A stretch of DNA of 64,000 bases from Symbiodinium natans (lineage: Eukaryota; Sar; Dinophyceae; Suessiales; Symbiodiniaceae), in the NCBI GenBank assembly GCA_905221605.1, contig CAJNDS010000685.1:25807-89806 (forward strand), given 5' to 3'. The position numbers and the translations under genes are program-made. The notes under the pieces were generated by a model. It ran no database searches. It was not told the DNA's origin and was given only the letters and a program-made list of their open reading frames with translations. The number at the start of each line of letters is the position of its first letter. The first letter of the stretch is position 1. Positions 10,562-20,900 of the stretch are shown here, piece by piece.

Positions 10562-10630
10562 GCGGTTGGAGGATCCTTCAACGAGTCCTCCTCCAGTCTG
10601 CGGGATCACTTCAGGCAGCAAGCCCGAAAG
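10562..10630 (+). CDS. Candidate exon (AVGGSFNESSSSLRDHFRQQ)
   Basis: Begins after ttagtgccag; reads AVGGSFNESSSSLRDHFRQQ then ARKE, before a G run. The Ser cluster and the basic/Gln end are protein-like. The 3' border is unknown. Confidence 0.32.
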
Positions 10631-10867
10631 GAGGGGGGGGTTGTTTGGCATTCAGCAGAGGGCAAAGACTAATGACGCACGAAAAACGACGTGCAGGGCG
10701 GATCTGTGTGGATTTATTCGAGCATTAACAGCATGCAACATTCACATGTTCACGTAGATGGTTGGCTGTCTCTCATATGTGTCGAGGGATGCCGCCGACT
10801 TGGTAGACAGATGAGGGGCGCAAGCGAAGGCGCTTTTCTCACCTGTGCATTAGCTAGGTGCTAGGCC

Positions 10868-11068
10868 ATGCGGCTTGGAGATGCTTGGAGTACGGAGAGC
10901 CATGCAGTCATTGCAGTCATTGCAGTCATTGCTGCCGACTCATTGAAACTTTTTTCGCAAGAGGTTTCAGCACGAAGAGAAGCCTTGTCCGAATTCACGG
11001 CAAGGCTACCCTCCCCAGGCCACAAAACGAAGCTCATCACTTACAGATCCGTTTCAATATGTCTTTAA
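10868..11068 (+). CDS. Candidate exon, helical segment
   Basis: The frame includes SLKLFSQEVSARREALSEFT and RLPSPGHKTK. It starts with three near-identical 10-base units (cattgcagt) giving VIAVIAVIAA. A donor may lie at about 11020 (ctcccc|aggcc is not GT), so the 3' end is open. Confidence 0.3.
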   Translation: MRLGDAWSTESHAVIAVIAVIAADSLKLFSQEVSARREALSEFTARLPSPGHKTKLITYRSVSICL

Positions 11069-12221
11069 GCTCGTTTACGACTTCAAGTCGCACCTTAACT
11101 GAAGGGTAAGCTAGTCTACCCTCGTGATGATTCCAGGTTGGAAGCGCAGGGTCTCCCAAGCCGGGGTCCAGTGGGGGAATACCGGGACTTATTGCAGACG
11201 GGTTCCAGTTTAAACACCGAACTCGTCCATCGACTGTTGCCTCGAGATGCTCGAACCTATTTGGGCTTGCGATGCTTCTCCGAGAACGTGGCGTCAGCAT
11301 GATGTGACGGGGGTTGCTCCGAGCCAGGGCCTCCCTGTAGAACAGCTGCCTAATCGTAACCAACGCTGCCAAAGGCAAGTTCCTGCAGGCCCGAAACAGT
11401 AGTGGATGTAGTGGGAAGTTGGGCTCTCCAACTTGGAGCAAACCCGCTCTGATGTCTCAATGTGCGTCTCACAACTCTGTGTCCGCAGGAAAGTGAACGT
11501 GCTTGCAACGCAGGCGTTGAGGCCATTTCAACTTCATGTATGATCATGTATGGTTGAAGAGCTCGTTCAAGTGCGGAGGCCCACGATGAGCCTATGTCTC
11601 CTATGTCTCACAACGCGACGATGCCAGCTTGGCCTCCCTGCAGAAATCTTTGTCATTTGTCATTGGACGGATGAGTCTGCATTTCACGACTACAAAGAGC
11701 TGCCGCGAGGCAAAGCCGGTGACAAGACAGGACGTGCATGCCAGAAAAATGTCGAGGACGGTTATGCAGCCTTGCTTGGCCCGGTTCTACATCAGGATCA
11801 GCCCCCGAATGTCCGATCCCAAGCCACCCAGAAAAGCAGAGCTGCGGGAGAACCATCCTCGAAGCACATGTCCTTGGGGTTTTTATTGAGTTTGTCATCG
11901 CAGCCCTGTACGACAGATCCAAGGCTCGGACATCCACACCTCTAAAGCCCTCGACCCGAGACCTCCACAGCCCTCCGCGGCGAGCTCTCAAACGGGGTCT
12001 GCGGCCTCCGGGCGGCTGTGAGGTGCCAAGGGTTCGGTTTGTTCGTACAAAGTTCTTTAGTTCTTTATGATGCGATGGTGCGTTAGGGGTTCAGGATCAG
12101 AACTTTTAGATTTCAATGCTCTAGGGCCTTGATAATGCTTTGATGTTTCAGGAGGGGCCTGCGGTTCTTTGTAAGACCACGATGCAAAAGCTGTGATGTG
12201 AAAGGTTGTCAATGCTCTAAG
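11069..12221. other. No firmly supported gene
   Basis: Several frames are open on both strands: plus 11139-11310 (GSAGSPKPGSSGGIPGLIAD), plus 11550-11945 (DESAFHDYKELPRGKAGDK) and a 134-codon minus frame 11037-11441. Competing readings prevent a call. Confidence 0.35.
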
Positions 12222-12328
12222 CCCCGGGTGCCCATAGCTCTGTCGAGCTCCCTGAGGCCGCGGTTTTGCGAAGAGCCATGGCGCGGAGAGTATTCAGCCC
12301 ATTGATGCTGCCTCTGGCGATGCTCCAG
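12222..12328 (+). CDS. Exon (SVELPEAAVLRRAMARRVFS)
   Basis: Open from just after TAA and ending at ctccag|gtgcgg (donor at 12329). Reads APGAHSSVELPEAAVLRRAM then ARRVFSPLMLPLAMLQ. The 5' border may be ctaag|ccccg. No family recognised. Confidence 0.38.
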
Positions 12329-12816
12329 GTGCGGGGGTTTGGAGCTCAGGGTTGGGGCTCTCAGGATGTCCTCAACTTACGATATTCCTACTTGTACCAG
12401 TACCAACTTCTCTCCGTAACGAGCGGGATAGAGTTTGCCTACAAAAGCCTTCGTGGCTTGCAAGCTTCTTTCGTCAAGTGTAGCTGGAATGTGGGATTTA
12501 AAGCCGTGGTTCGGGCTTTAGGCTTTCAGGATGGATGGCCATGTTACATTTTGCATGAGACGCATGAGATATTTACCTTCCCACGGCCTTCGCAGCTGGA
12601 ATTTTCCTGGAAATGTCACAGGCCTTCTTCATGATGGCCCTTAGCGGCCTTTGGCTGTGGCTCTTTGGCATGTGCCTTTGCCAAAGTTTTTTTGTGTCGT
12701 GGAGGCAGTACTGATAGCCCACCAGTCTGGGATTCAGTTGGAACGGAGCCCCCGCCAGAACTTGTGTCCGTGTAAAGTCAACGTCATCCCAGATTTTGGA
12801 CCTTCATGGTCATTGA

Positions 12817-13302
12817 GCTGCCCAAGGACCCGGATGTGTCTCTGTGAGTGGGGAACTTGGGTTCGCGGTCTCCCCAAGGCAGCAGCTGCATCAGCTTGCC
12901 AACAGGGACACAAAGGTACACCAACAAGCCCGAGCCCAACTTTCACACCCTAATCACCTAATCCTGCTCACTCTTGCCTTGGTGCTGGAATGTGGTGGAG
13001 GACCTGGGCCCCTACAGTCAGATGAGCTCGCTGTCAATGTTCCTGCTCCGAGCCTTCCCGGCCACCCGACTGTGCTAAGGGCTCCTTGTGAAGCGCCCTA
13101 CAGCTCCCTACAGTGGCCCTACAGCATTCCCAGATGCAGGATTGTTGAGGAAGCGGTTGCTGAGAGGTTGTTGCTCTGCTGCGCTTCGCCTGACATTTTA
13201 GTTTCGTTAAGCAGACACCGAAATGACGCAACTCCCTTATTCTCTAAGAACTGTGATCGTCAACGATGTTTCTGCCACGACTCTATCAGCAAACCAAGAT
13301 GA
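12817..13302 (+). CDS. Long open frame, unknown protein
   Basis: A 161-codon frame between TGA (12814) and TGA (13300), long for this DNA outside repeats. It includes SPRQQLHQLANRDTK directly before a GT (12915), and RIVEEAVAERLLL further on. The first part could be an exon (12862-12914) and the rest read-through. Another frame upstream (12793-12843) reads RFWTFMVIELPKDPDVS and ends at a perfect GTGAGT donor. Confidence 0.35.
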   Translation, partial: AAQGPGCVSVSGELGFAVSPRQQLHQLANRDTKVHQQARAQLSHPNHLILLTLALVLECGGGPGPLQSDELAVNVPAPSLPGHPTVLRAPCEAPYSSLQWPYSIPRCRIVEEAVAERLLLCCASPDILVSLSRHRNDATPLFSKNCDRQRCFCHDSISKPR

Positions 13303-13536
13303 AAGAGACGAACGATGTCAGCTATGAGTTCAAGTTTGACCATGTGCTGATCCTTGCGTGGTCCTCAGCCATCAGCCCGGATATTTCGAAGGCACGTGGG
13401 TGCCAGGTTGTGCCAAACTTGCCCGCTTTTCTTCTCCACGGCTTGGAGCATCTTGGAGCTCTTTACCTTTTGAATGTATATATCCTACCAGAGTTTGCTG
13501 CTATCCCGTTGCTTCTGCAACTACGAATCTTCTCAG

Positions 13537-13589
13537 CAGGCCGATGGTTTACCCCAGCAACTCGCATAGGGGACACCGTCCAGCAGAAA
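13537..13589 (+). CDS. Exon (RWFTPATRIGDTVQQK)
   Basis: Acceptor cttctcag at 13536 and donor cagaaa|gtaaga at 13590, close to consensus. Reads AGRWFTPATRIGDTVQQK. The frame remains open on both sides (13266-13652), so the exon could be longer upstream (contains QQTKMKETNDVSYEFKFDH). Confidence 0.42.
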
Positions 13590-14068
13590 GTAAGAGGAGG
13601 GGGACAATGTGGTGCAATATGCAGCTTGCTACAGTGCTACAGCATGGTATAGCTGTCTCTCCCCAGGCGTGTGTCTTTGTGATTATGATGATGGCATGGG
13701 CCCCGACGAGGCGCGTTGGCAATCCCGGCGACGATGTTTCAATTCGGGCGTGCAGCACGTTGGTTAGTTGCTTTGTCACACGCCTTATCGAGTAGGCACA
13801 GCAGTGCAAGCTATGACCAGACATAGTCGCTCAACCACTGCCAGTCATTGACGGCAACCTTGACAGTTCTACGTATTTGCCAATCGACAGACTTACGCCC
13901 CATTTTGCCCTGTGGATCTTGCCGGTGTTGACACCACTGTCATGATTGAGATCGCCCGGGGTATTCCAACCCCCACAGCAGGATACACAAATAAACAAGT
14001 ACTGAGGGTTTCTTTCTGACCATTTGAAATTCCCAGCAAATAATTTTTTGCTGATGGTTTCCTGGCAG

Positions 14069-14126
14069 GACTGAGGTGGAGGAGGAGGACGACAAGGAGC
14101 TGGCCAAGGCCCCTCCCGCTCGATGA
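14069..14126 (+). CDS. Exon, acidic segment (EVEEEDDKELAKAPPAR)
   Basis: Acceptor cctggcag|g at 14068/14069. Reads TEVEEEDDKELAKAPPAR then TGA. Highly charged, typical of the linkers in this gene region. Confidence 0.42.
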
Positions 14127-14410
14127 CATCAGTGACTCAGTGTATCTCCGTGTATCTCCATGTTGCTCCCTCTGTCCGCCACTCGACTTTGAGCCCCTGC
14201 TGCCACCAACAGACCGCTTCTCGGGCCTCTTGGCAAGCTTTCCCTTGAGCAAAGTTCGAGAAAATTGCGGTGGTTCTTTAAGTGGGAATTCTGTGCCAAC
14301 CCTCAGCCCCAGTTACCCTACACTTCAAGTCCATGGTGAATCACTGTAAAAGCAGACATGGCCTTGCGCTGAAGCCCACCCTCTATACCCAGTAAGACTC
14401 TTCTGCGCAG

Positions 14411-14458
14411 GCCAACAAAAAGACCAAGGCAAAGAAGCTGGCGAAAGCCCTTAGCTGA
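14411..14458 (+). CDS. Exon, Lys/Ala-rich segment, possible C-terminus
   Basis: Acceptor ctgcgcag|gcc at 14410/14411. Reads ANKKTKAKKLAKALS then TGA. Could be the C-terminal exon of the coiled-coil gene or an internal exon ending in a non-GT donor. Confidence 0.42.
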   Translation, partial: ANKKTKAKKLAKALS

Positions 14459-14806
14459 GTCGCTTGATTTGAGCCTATAGGGATGCAGGGCCAATTGGCT
14501 CGGCATGGCGCTCTAGCGAGAGCTGCGCGTCTCTTCGTAGGTTCCAAAGATGCCCATGCTATGCACCAATATGATACGTTATGATACTATGCGCTTATAT
14601 ACTCACGCGGAGAGCGTGTTTGATGGTTGATGCTTGCGTCGGAAACAGCACATATGCGTTGTAATCTGGAGGTGGCCCTAGACAAGCGCCCGACGCTCGT
14701 TTGAGCCTATAACTAGTTGATAGCCTTGTGCATTTTTTCTGAAGGTTTGGTGAGCTGGAGCTTTCAATTCCCGCGTTTGTTTATTGGCCTCACGTTACCT
14801 GTGCAG

Positions 14807-14857
14807 GGAGGTGTTTCACCACATACCCGTTCATCGCGGGATCTTAGCAGAAAACAG
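14807..14857 (+). CDS. Exon (GGVSPHTRSSRDLSRKQ)
   Basis: Acceptor ctgtgcag at 14806 and donor aaacag|gtgcga at 14858; 17 codons in phase 0. Reads GGVSPHTRSSRDLSRKQ. Short, so chance is possible, but both borders are canonical. Confidence 0.38.
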
Positions 14858-16080
14858 GTGCGACAGAAGACTCACGTAGCCTCGCATCTGCGCCCCAGTT
14901 CGTGTTGTGACGAAGGGCGGGCCAGGGGGTTGCAGACATCGACTGCGTTGCCCGGATGTGATGCCGCCTTGAAGTTGCCAACATGATATGACAGGGAACG
15001 TGAGATGTCATGAGTTTAGTGCAAATACAGCCACAGCGGCATCCTACGATCATGCCAGCTGTATGAGGTACGTTAAGACGAACCAAATGGCTTGTGGTGA
15101 CCTCATATCAAGCCCCAATGCCACATTGCGAGCCATAGGTGTGCAGGTTTGAGCTGAGTCCCTCGAACTCAGAACTCACCATTCGCGCGCTGCGGCACAG
15201 CGATACGATCGCATGACCCCGGCCCTCTATGCACCGCCACCAGCGAACTGTAAAGGCCCTCTCTTTGTAGAGGTTTGGCTGGCAGTCTGGGGTTCGTTCC
15301 ACATTCTTGGCATAATGGTTAACAAAGCCAAAAGCTTTGCTCGTGTAGGCCGTATGACTTCACGAGTTCAGAGCTTACCAAGGCCCATCATTTGGTCAGT
15401 CAGAACTGCGCTCATCAAATTCCAGACAAAGGTTTCATCTTCGCTCTTCAGTTCTGGTCTCCCTACCTCTGTATCCTGTTCGCTATGCTACTAAAAGATC
15501 AAAAGAGGTTTTAGTTCTGGCTCCTCACCCCAACCTGCCCCAGGACCCTGAGAATTTAGCAAAGCCAACCTGCGACCGATCTAGAAAGGACTAGAGTCCT
15601 TTCGAGTCGCAGAAATTCACTAAAGCCCTTTCCCGAGCCCTCGGAGGCACTCCTTGCGGCTATGCCTCGGTTGCAGTGGCTTTTGCTGAAATCAGAAAAC
15701 TCTTGGCATCTTTGTTTAGGGCCAGTTTAGGGCTTAGGGCTTCAGCCTTCAGCTGTCCCACAAAGCCGGCATTCTAATCGCAAACGGTGCGTTTCGACGA
15801 CCTCGGCCGGCCCGAAAGCTAGAAAAAGCCGTTGCCGGTTTGTCGGCTGAGATTTTAGTGGTTTTTAATTTAAGGGGATTGCAAGGCAAAATTTGGCAAC
15901 AAGAACACTAAGAAGGTCGCTAGGGTCTCATCAGTGGTTCCTGCGGGGTTTGGAGGATTCCGAGGTCCTCGCGGAGGGGCGTGAAAAGAGACTTTCGTGC
16001 CCTAGGCATACTGGCACCACCCAGTAGCATCCAGTAGTTCAGAAACCCGAAGGGAAGTTGAGACGAAGTTGTGACCTCAG
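14858..16080. other. No firmly supported gene
   Basis: Open plus frames at 15213-15494 and 15920-16040 (two phases, for example HQWFLRGLEDSEVLAEGREK) compete with each other and with minus frames. Read as mainly intronic or intergenic. Confidence 0.35.
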
Positions 16081-16401
16081 GTAGTTGCCAAGATCTTTCG
16101 CGAATGGTGCAAGCTCCTCGACCTGCCAACCGAGCCGATGCCGCCGCCCCATGACTCTTGGCTGATCTTGGCTGCACTTCATGAAGTTGTCCCAAGAAAG
16201 GCCTTCTTAGCCTCAGCACTGGCAAGGGCCGCGAGGGGTTCAGAAGAGACGGCCTTCCGGAGCCCCAACGTGCTCAGCCTTTCAAACGCTGTGCCGATTT
16301 ACCTGCTTCTCTGGATCTTGGTTGAATATGAGCGATGCAGCGGAGGTCCTCCAGCAGTTGGCACAAGGGGGAGAGCGCCATGGCAACAAATTGTCTCTTG
16401 A
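16081..16401 (+). CDS. Exon, unknown protein (FREWCKLLDLPTEP)
   Basis: Begins exactly after gacctcag (16080). The frame is open for 106 codons: VVAKIFREWCKLLDLPTEPM, then PPPHDSWLILAALHEVVPRK, then AFLASALARAARGSEETA. The first 60-70 residues look like a folded domain; the last part may be intron read-through, since a better frame begins at 16328. Confidence 0.45.
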   Translation, partial: VVAKIFREWCKLLDLPTEPMPPPHDSWLILAALHEVVPRKAFLASALARAARGSEETAFRSPNVLSLSNAVPIYLLLWILVEYERCSGGPPAVGTRGRAPWQQIVS

Positions 16402-16444
16402 GCTCCGAGCTTGCCAAGATCATAGTACAGCCGGACCGATGTAG
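16328..16444 (+). CDS. Exon (MSDAAEVLQQLAQGGERHG)
   Basis: A second phase, open for 38 codons: MSDAAEVLQQLAQGGERHGN then KLSLELRACQDHSTAG. It may start at ATG 16328 or after an acceptor at tatgag|cgatg. Helical Gln/Leu content fits a coiled-coil. Confidence 0.38.
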   Translation: MSDAAEVLQQLAQGGERHGNKLSLELRACQDHSTAGPM

Positions 16445-16581
16445 ACAGGTTTGGGCACCACATGATCCTCTACTTTGGGGCTTGTTCCTAATGGTGGAAT
16501 GTTGGTGTAGAAAATGTTAATCCACACCAAGCTGAGCCGCCGAGCCTCTCATGTAACCCTGACTTGGTACACTGGGAGTAG

Positions 16582-16755
16582 CCAAGTGGCCAAGCTGCAA
16601 CCTCAGAAAGCGAATGTACAACCATGCTGAACCCTTGGAAGCAAGGGTCCAACTTGTGCGTCCACAAGGTGCTTGAGAAGCTGCCTGCAGTTCGTTACAC
16701 GGAGCTCCGAGCCCCACTGCAACCAGCAGGCTCCAGCTTTTTAGGGATGGGTTAG
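16582..16755 (+). CDS. Candidate exon, unknown protein
   Basis: A 57-codon frame bounded by TAG on both sides: ATSESECTTMLNPWKQGSNL, then CVHKVLEKLPAVRYTELRAP. It may end at a GC donor (accagcag|gctcc). A minus-strand frame is also open. The plus version is the more globular-looking. Confidence 0.35.
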   Translation, partial: PSGQAATSESECTTMLNPWKQGSNLCVHKVLEKLPAVRYTELRAPLQPAGSSFLGMG

Positions 16756-17269
16756 GCTGCAAGTCCCTTCCAATGACAAGTGACAGTTATGTGATAGTGA
16801 GAGTTAGACTACGGTGGCAAGAACTACTACCCGGCGCTACAAGAGTCACCCATCTCCTGACGCCTGACGGAAGCTGATGCAGGATGAGGAGCGTGCAGAT
16901 CAGCGATCGCAGCTGCTCGTAAGCATTTGCTTGTGTAATTTGGATGACTTCTCCGGATTCAGACTTCTTTGGTGTTGTCGTGTTGTGTGGCGGTTGCACG
17001 GCTGAGACACAGACTTGCCGAACTAGGTCTCCCACACTCCCACACCCTAAACTTTAGCCTAAACTGCAGGTTCTCACGGGATGTAAGGAATGCGGGAGGA
17101 GCACGAGGGGCGTGAGAAGCCTGCCAATGCCTAAAAGTAAAGAAAGGCGCCTCTGAAAACTGCAGCAAGTCTTAGCAAAAGCCATGCAAAAGCCGCGCTT
17201 CTGAGGAGGGCAGTCAACGTCCTTTGCCTGGGCCTGTCGGGGTCGCAGTGGTGCCTCGGTAAGCCAAGT

Positions 17270-17566
17270 GCAGCCACACACACACACACACGCACGCACG
17301 CACGCACGCACGCACGCACACAGACAGACACACAGACACACAGACACAGAGACACACACACACACACACAGAGACACACACACAGACACACACAGACACA
17401 CACAGACACACACACACACAGACAGACACACACAGACACACAGACACAGACACACACAGACACACACACACACACAGACACACACACACACACACACACA
17501 GACACACACAGACACACACAGACACACACAGACACACACAAACAAACACACAAACAAACACACAAA

Positions 17567-17608
<42 letters not shown>

Positions 17609-17615
17609 GACAGAC

Positions 17616-17711
<96 letters not shown>

Positions 17712-17853
17712 CACACAGACACACACACAGACACACACAGACACACACACACACACACACAGACACACACTGGCACATGCAGACACACGCCGACACACGC
17801 AGACACACGCCGACACACGCAGACACACGCAGACGCACGCAGACACACACACA

Positions 17854-17930
<77 letters not shown>

Positions 17931-18097
17931 ACACACACACAGACACACACACAGACACACACACAGACACACACACAGACACACACACAGACACACACAC
18001 AGACACAGACACAGACACAGACACAGACACAGACACAGACACAGACACAGGCACAGACACAGACACAGACACAGACACAGACACAGACACAGACACA

Positions 18098-18133
<36 letters not shown>
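17270..18133. repeat. Compound CA / CACG / CAGA microsatellite (0.86 kb)
   Basis: Zones in order: (CACG)n at about 17287-17320; mixed CACAGA and CA to about 17600; (CAGA)n at about 17600-17710; CA with ACGC and GACACACGC to about 17840; CA and CACACAGA to about 18000; (CACAGA)n at about 18000-18100; and CA to 18133. The His/Thr/Asp-rich plus frames and Cys/Val-rich minus frames of 180-450 codons are repeat artefacts. Confidence 0.97.
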
Positions 18134-18137
<4 letters not shown>

Positions 18138-18191
18138 CTTGGGGTTGTGGGTTTCTGGGCCATCATTACGCATTACTCATCATGGTTAGCA

Positions 18192-18295
18192 GACCGGGTA
18201 CAAGTGGCACGGCCGAGTGCACCGAAAACATTGTATCAGATTCTCTCCAAACTGGTCTTCCCCAAATACTCAGAGGATCCGTTTGCCGCCCGCAG
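18192..18295 (+). CDS. Exon (LYQILSKLVFPKYSEDPFAA)
   Basis: Acceptor ggttagcag at 18191 and donor cgcag|gtcaac at 18296. Reads DRVQVARPSAPKTLYQILSK then LVFPKYSEDPFAAR. It lies just beyond the microsatellite. Domain not recognised, but the hydrophobic pattern looks globular. Confidence 0.42.
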
Positions 18296-19106
18296 GTCAA
18301 CACAAAAGTTTCCTAAAACCTGGATATCCGTAAGTTTTTGGGCCTGTGGGGGCCTCAACATGGTTCGGCTATCCTGCAGCTCGGCAGTTTTTGTTTGGGG
18401 TGCAGCAATGTGTTACAATTTTTTGTATACAAACCTATATACGGTATACGTATGCATCAGATCCAAACAGGTACTACCCATCCTTGAGCGAGCTCCTGCC
18501 CTTCGGCTGCACAGTCGAGCCAACGAGCTCAGGGTTGACAGAGTGCGTAGAGTGCCAAAGATCTTGGCTTCTTTGGCTTTGAAGAGGCCTTGCCGGCCTT
18601 GGCGCGAGGTTAGGAATTGAGAATAATTGAGAGTTCTTGTTTAGGCTGATTGTTAGGAGCTGGGGGCTGGTTAGGGGCAGATGGTTGCTTCAGCGGAACC
18701 TACGCCCAAGCCGCTTTACAGGAGACAGGGCGTATCGATGCTCAGGGTTCGAAACCATGGCCATGTCCACCAGGATGAGAGCACGCGAACCCTCCGAAGC
18801 TCTCGGCTCACGCTCCCATCTCGACTGCACGGCCTCCACCTCTTAGCCGCTTTTGGCCTTTTGCCACCCAAAAGCTCGATCACATGGCATGCAAAAATGG
18901 ACCTCTGAAATGCAAAAGCCATCCTCAAAAGATCACCGACGATCGAAAATGCTGAGGCAAGTGTCTTGCTGCGAGCTCTTGAGCGGCCTTCAGCCTCCTG
19001 CCCGTGGCGCCAGCCATCACATCTGCCCTTTGGCACCAGCTAGTGGAGGGCACGCGGCGCTGAGAGGGCGCTGACAGGCTCTACGAGAGCCCAATTTCGA
19101 CTCTAG
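18296..19106. other. No firmly supported gene
   Basis: A short frame after an acceptor near 18471 (YYPSLSELLPFGCTVEPTSS) is possible. Other frames compete on both strands. Confidence 0.35.
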
Positions 19107-19409
19107 GACAATGTGGTTCCCGAGCCCATTGAAGTCTCCCAGGCCGAAGCTAAGCCCTGAAACCGTGAAACCCAAAGTCGGTCAGGCACAGCTCTGCAGC
19201 GCCTTCTCCTCACGAACGAAGCAGACGTAGTTCCTGCGCTGCTCTATGGCCACGCTGCACAGCCGCAATGGATCTCTAACACAGTGCTTGGGGTTTGTTC
19301 GGGCTTTAGTAGGGGCCTGAGGCACAGCAAGATAAAGTGCCGGATAGTGCCGGCAGCTCTGTCGGCTGCAGGGAGCCTCGGCTGCGTAATTAAAGCGCAG
19401 GCAGCGTAA
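19107..19409 (+). CDS. Candidate exon(s) with in-frame TGA
   Basis: Acceptor cgactctag|g at 19106/19107. Reads DNVVPEPIEVSQAEAKP, TGA at 19158-19160, then 82 further codons in the same frame to TAA: LQRLLLTNEADVVPALLYGH, then AAQPQWISNTVLGVCSGFSR and a basic RHSKIKCRIV. Two exons, a lesion, or chance openness are all possible. The first part is the better exon. Confidence 0.33.
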
Positions 19410-20661
19410 CAATGGCATAACGTATGGCGTGACTGTAGGGGCTGGCTTCGGGTGAATCAGTGACGATCCCCCAACTCAGAACATGCCACGGGCCTTGTCT
19501 CAAACTGTCCAAGGCCCCCTTCGTGCTCCTGCGCTCGCTTAACCGGCCCGGCTGCTCCGAGATGCTTCAGACTTTGCTCGGCCAGCGGCCGAGCCTCCCT
19601 AACGGCCTTGTGTATTTCGGTGTACTCCAGTGCATTTCGGTGAATTGTGGTGTGCTTCAAGGGGAGTTGGAAGCAGGCCTTAGCGCCTTAGACTTTTTAA
19701 AGGTTTGGATGATTGGGCTCAGATGTGGGCCTGATCGGGCTTGAGGGACCTGCAATGCCATAATTGTTCTGTGGGCTACGCATGATCCTTAACATTGCTG
19801 TGGTCAGATGGTTTTCCTTATTGTGCCGGCCTAATGGTTTTTTGTGACTTCAGCACGCCAACCCTCCAATCCTTGCAGCCCTTTCGCCACAGTTTCCTGC
19901 CTAGGCGGCGATGCCGTGCTCTCACGAGCTCCTCCACTTCCAGGGAGGCAGGGTGTCGTAAAGAGACGCCGCAAGAAATGCTAGCACAAGTCGTTGAGGA
20001 CAGCCTCAGAGGGGTTAGACTGCGAAAGCGACGCGACACCGTGATGCTGCAGCGGCATGGGCCACACGCACCATGTTCACGTTCTGGTGCATGGCGCACG
20101 TCGCCGTGCGGCACGGGATGACACGGGATGGCACGGGGTTCTGAAAAGCAATTGGCAACTTCGGCTGTCGGATGGCTGTCGAAAACACTGCTGTCTTCGA
20201 GTTTGGGGACTCTGTTCGGCGAGCCTTATGCTAGCGGCAGGCTAGCGGCCACCGTTGCAGTACAGTAGTCAGAGCCAGAGCTACCCATCGTCACCCTTCC
20301 GACCCAGAGACAAGATGCGAACATCTCAAGCTCCATTCCCAAGAATCTTCTCCATGTTGTGAAGCTCAACTCTGCAGCGAAAAACCGGTCGAGGCCGCTG
20401 CAAGTTCAGTCCCTGTGGCAGGCGCAATGGCTTCTTAGACTCGGCTTTGGGCATTGTCAAATAGGATGTGTCTGTCGCGATTTTAAGGGGGCTGGGGTGG
20501 GTTTAAAGCGCTTATGTTTCAGGCTCTTGCCACACACGCCAAACATTGCGCCCAAAACTTCCAAAGCTCGAGAAAGGCTTCGTTCGCTGGTGTGTACGAA
20601 CTAGAAAGAACTCAGTCTTCCCCCAAAGCCACAAATGCCTGTTAACCGTCTTAACCTTTGA
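19410..20661. other. No firmly supported gene
   Basis: Two plus frames are open: 19460-19744 (PFVLLRSLNRPGCSEMLQTL) and 19795-20121 (QEMLAQVVEDSLRGVRLRKR). Equally long minus frames oppose both, so neither is called as a gene. Confidence 0.35.
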
Positions 20662-20769
20662 GAGACCCCAAAAACTCAAGCGGAGGTGCAGCAGTACCTA
20701 CTGGCGTACCAGTGGCCCGCCTACGTAGAAGCAGTGGCCTCCCAAGGCTCGGGAGAGCCAACAGCATGA
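20662..20769 (+). CDS. Exon (TQAEVQQYLLAYQWPAYVEA)
   Basis: Opens after cctttgag; 35 codons to TGA. Reads TQAEVQQYLLAYQWPAYVEA then VASQGSGEPTA. The aromatic/Leu pattern looks like a real helical domain fragment. 3' border unknown. Confidence 0.4.
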   Translation, partial: ETPKTQAEVQQYLLAYQWPAYVEAVASQGSGEPTA

Positions 20770-20900
20770 CCAGGGTAACCAAATTCTGGGGTAGCATGGT
20801 TGCAGCACTTTGGGGTTCAGGCTTGCCATGATAGAGCGCCAATGCCAAGCCCTGAAACACTGTTCGTGTTCAGTTCCTCCCATCCCTAAGAGCCTGGCGT

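Larger units (their letters stand above)
861..14458 (+). other. Span of a probable intron-rich coiled-coil gene (or two)
   Basis: At least fifteen short plus-strand frames in this span are rich in E, K, Q, A and L and read like heptad-repeat segments: AEAKKPKEEAKRLAEARY, EAQLEDWKKKYLATSNQLQQ, AQLQRQLKEYK, LLESQLRDLKDLLGKAQ, ALRQQNAELQ, EAQLERQAQIVLQL, RQLLERVRYLEATS. They are spaced by roughly 300-600 bases and most begin after a plausible AG acceptor. Short exons in one orientation fit a dinoflagellate gene for a structural coiled-coil protein. Exon linkage and phase were not proven, and the protein is not identified. Confidence 0.45.

Noticed and set aside
17054-18620. Very long frames rich in Cys/Val (minus) or Thr/His/Asp (plus), up to 450 codons
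   Set aside because: They are direct translations of the CA/CAGA microsatellite. The few ordinary residues at their ends belong to flanking exons or spacers.
18740-18760. gggttcgaaacc resembling a tRNA T-loop (B box)
   Set aside because: No matching acceptor stem, D-arm or A box at the right distance. A similar ggttcgaatg at 28471 also fails.
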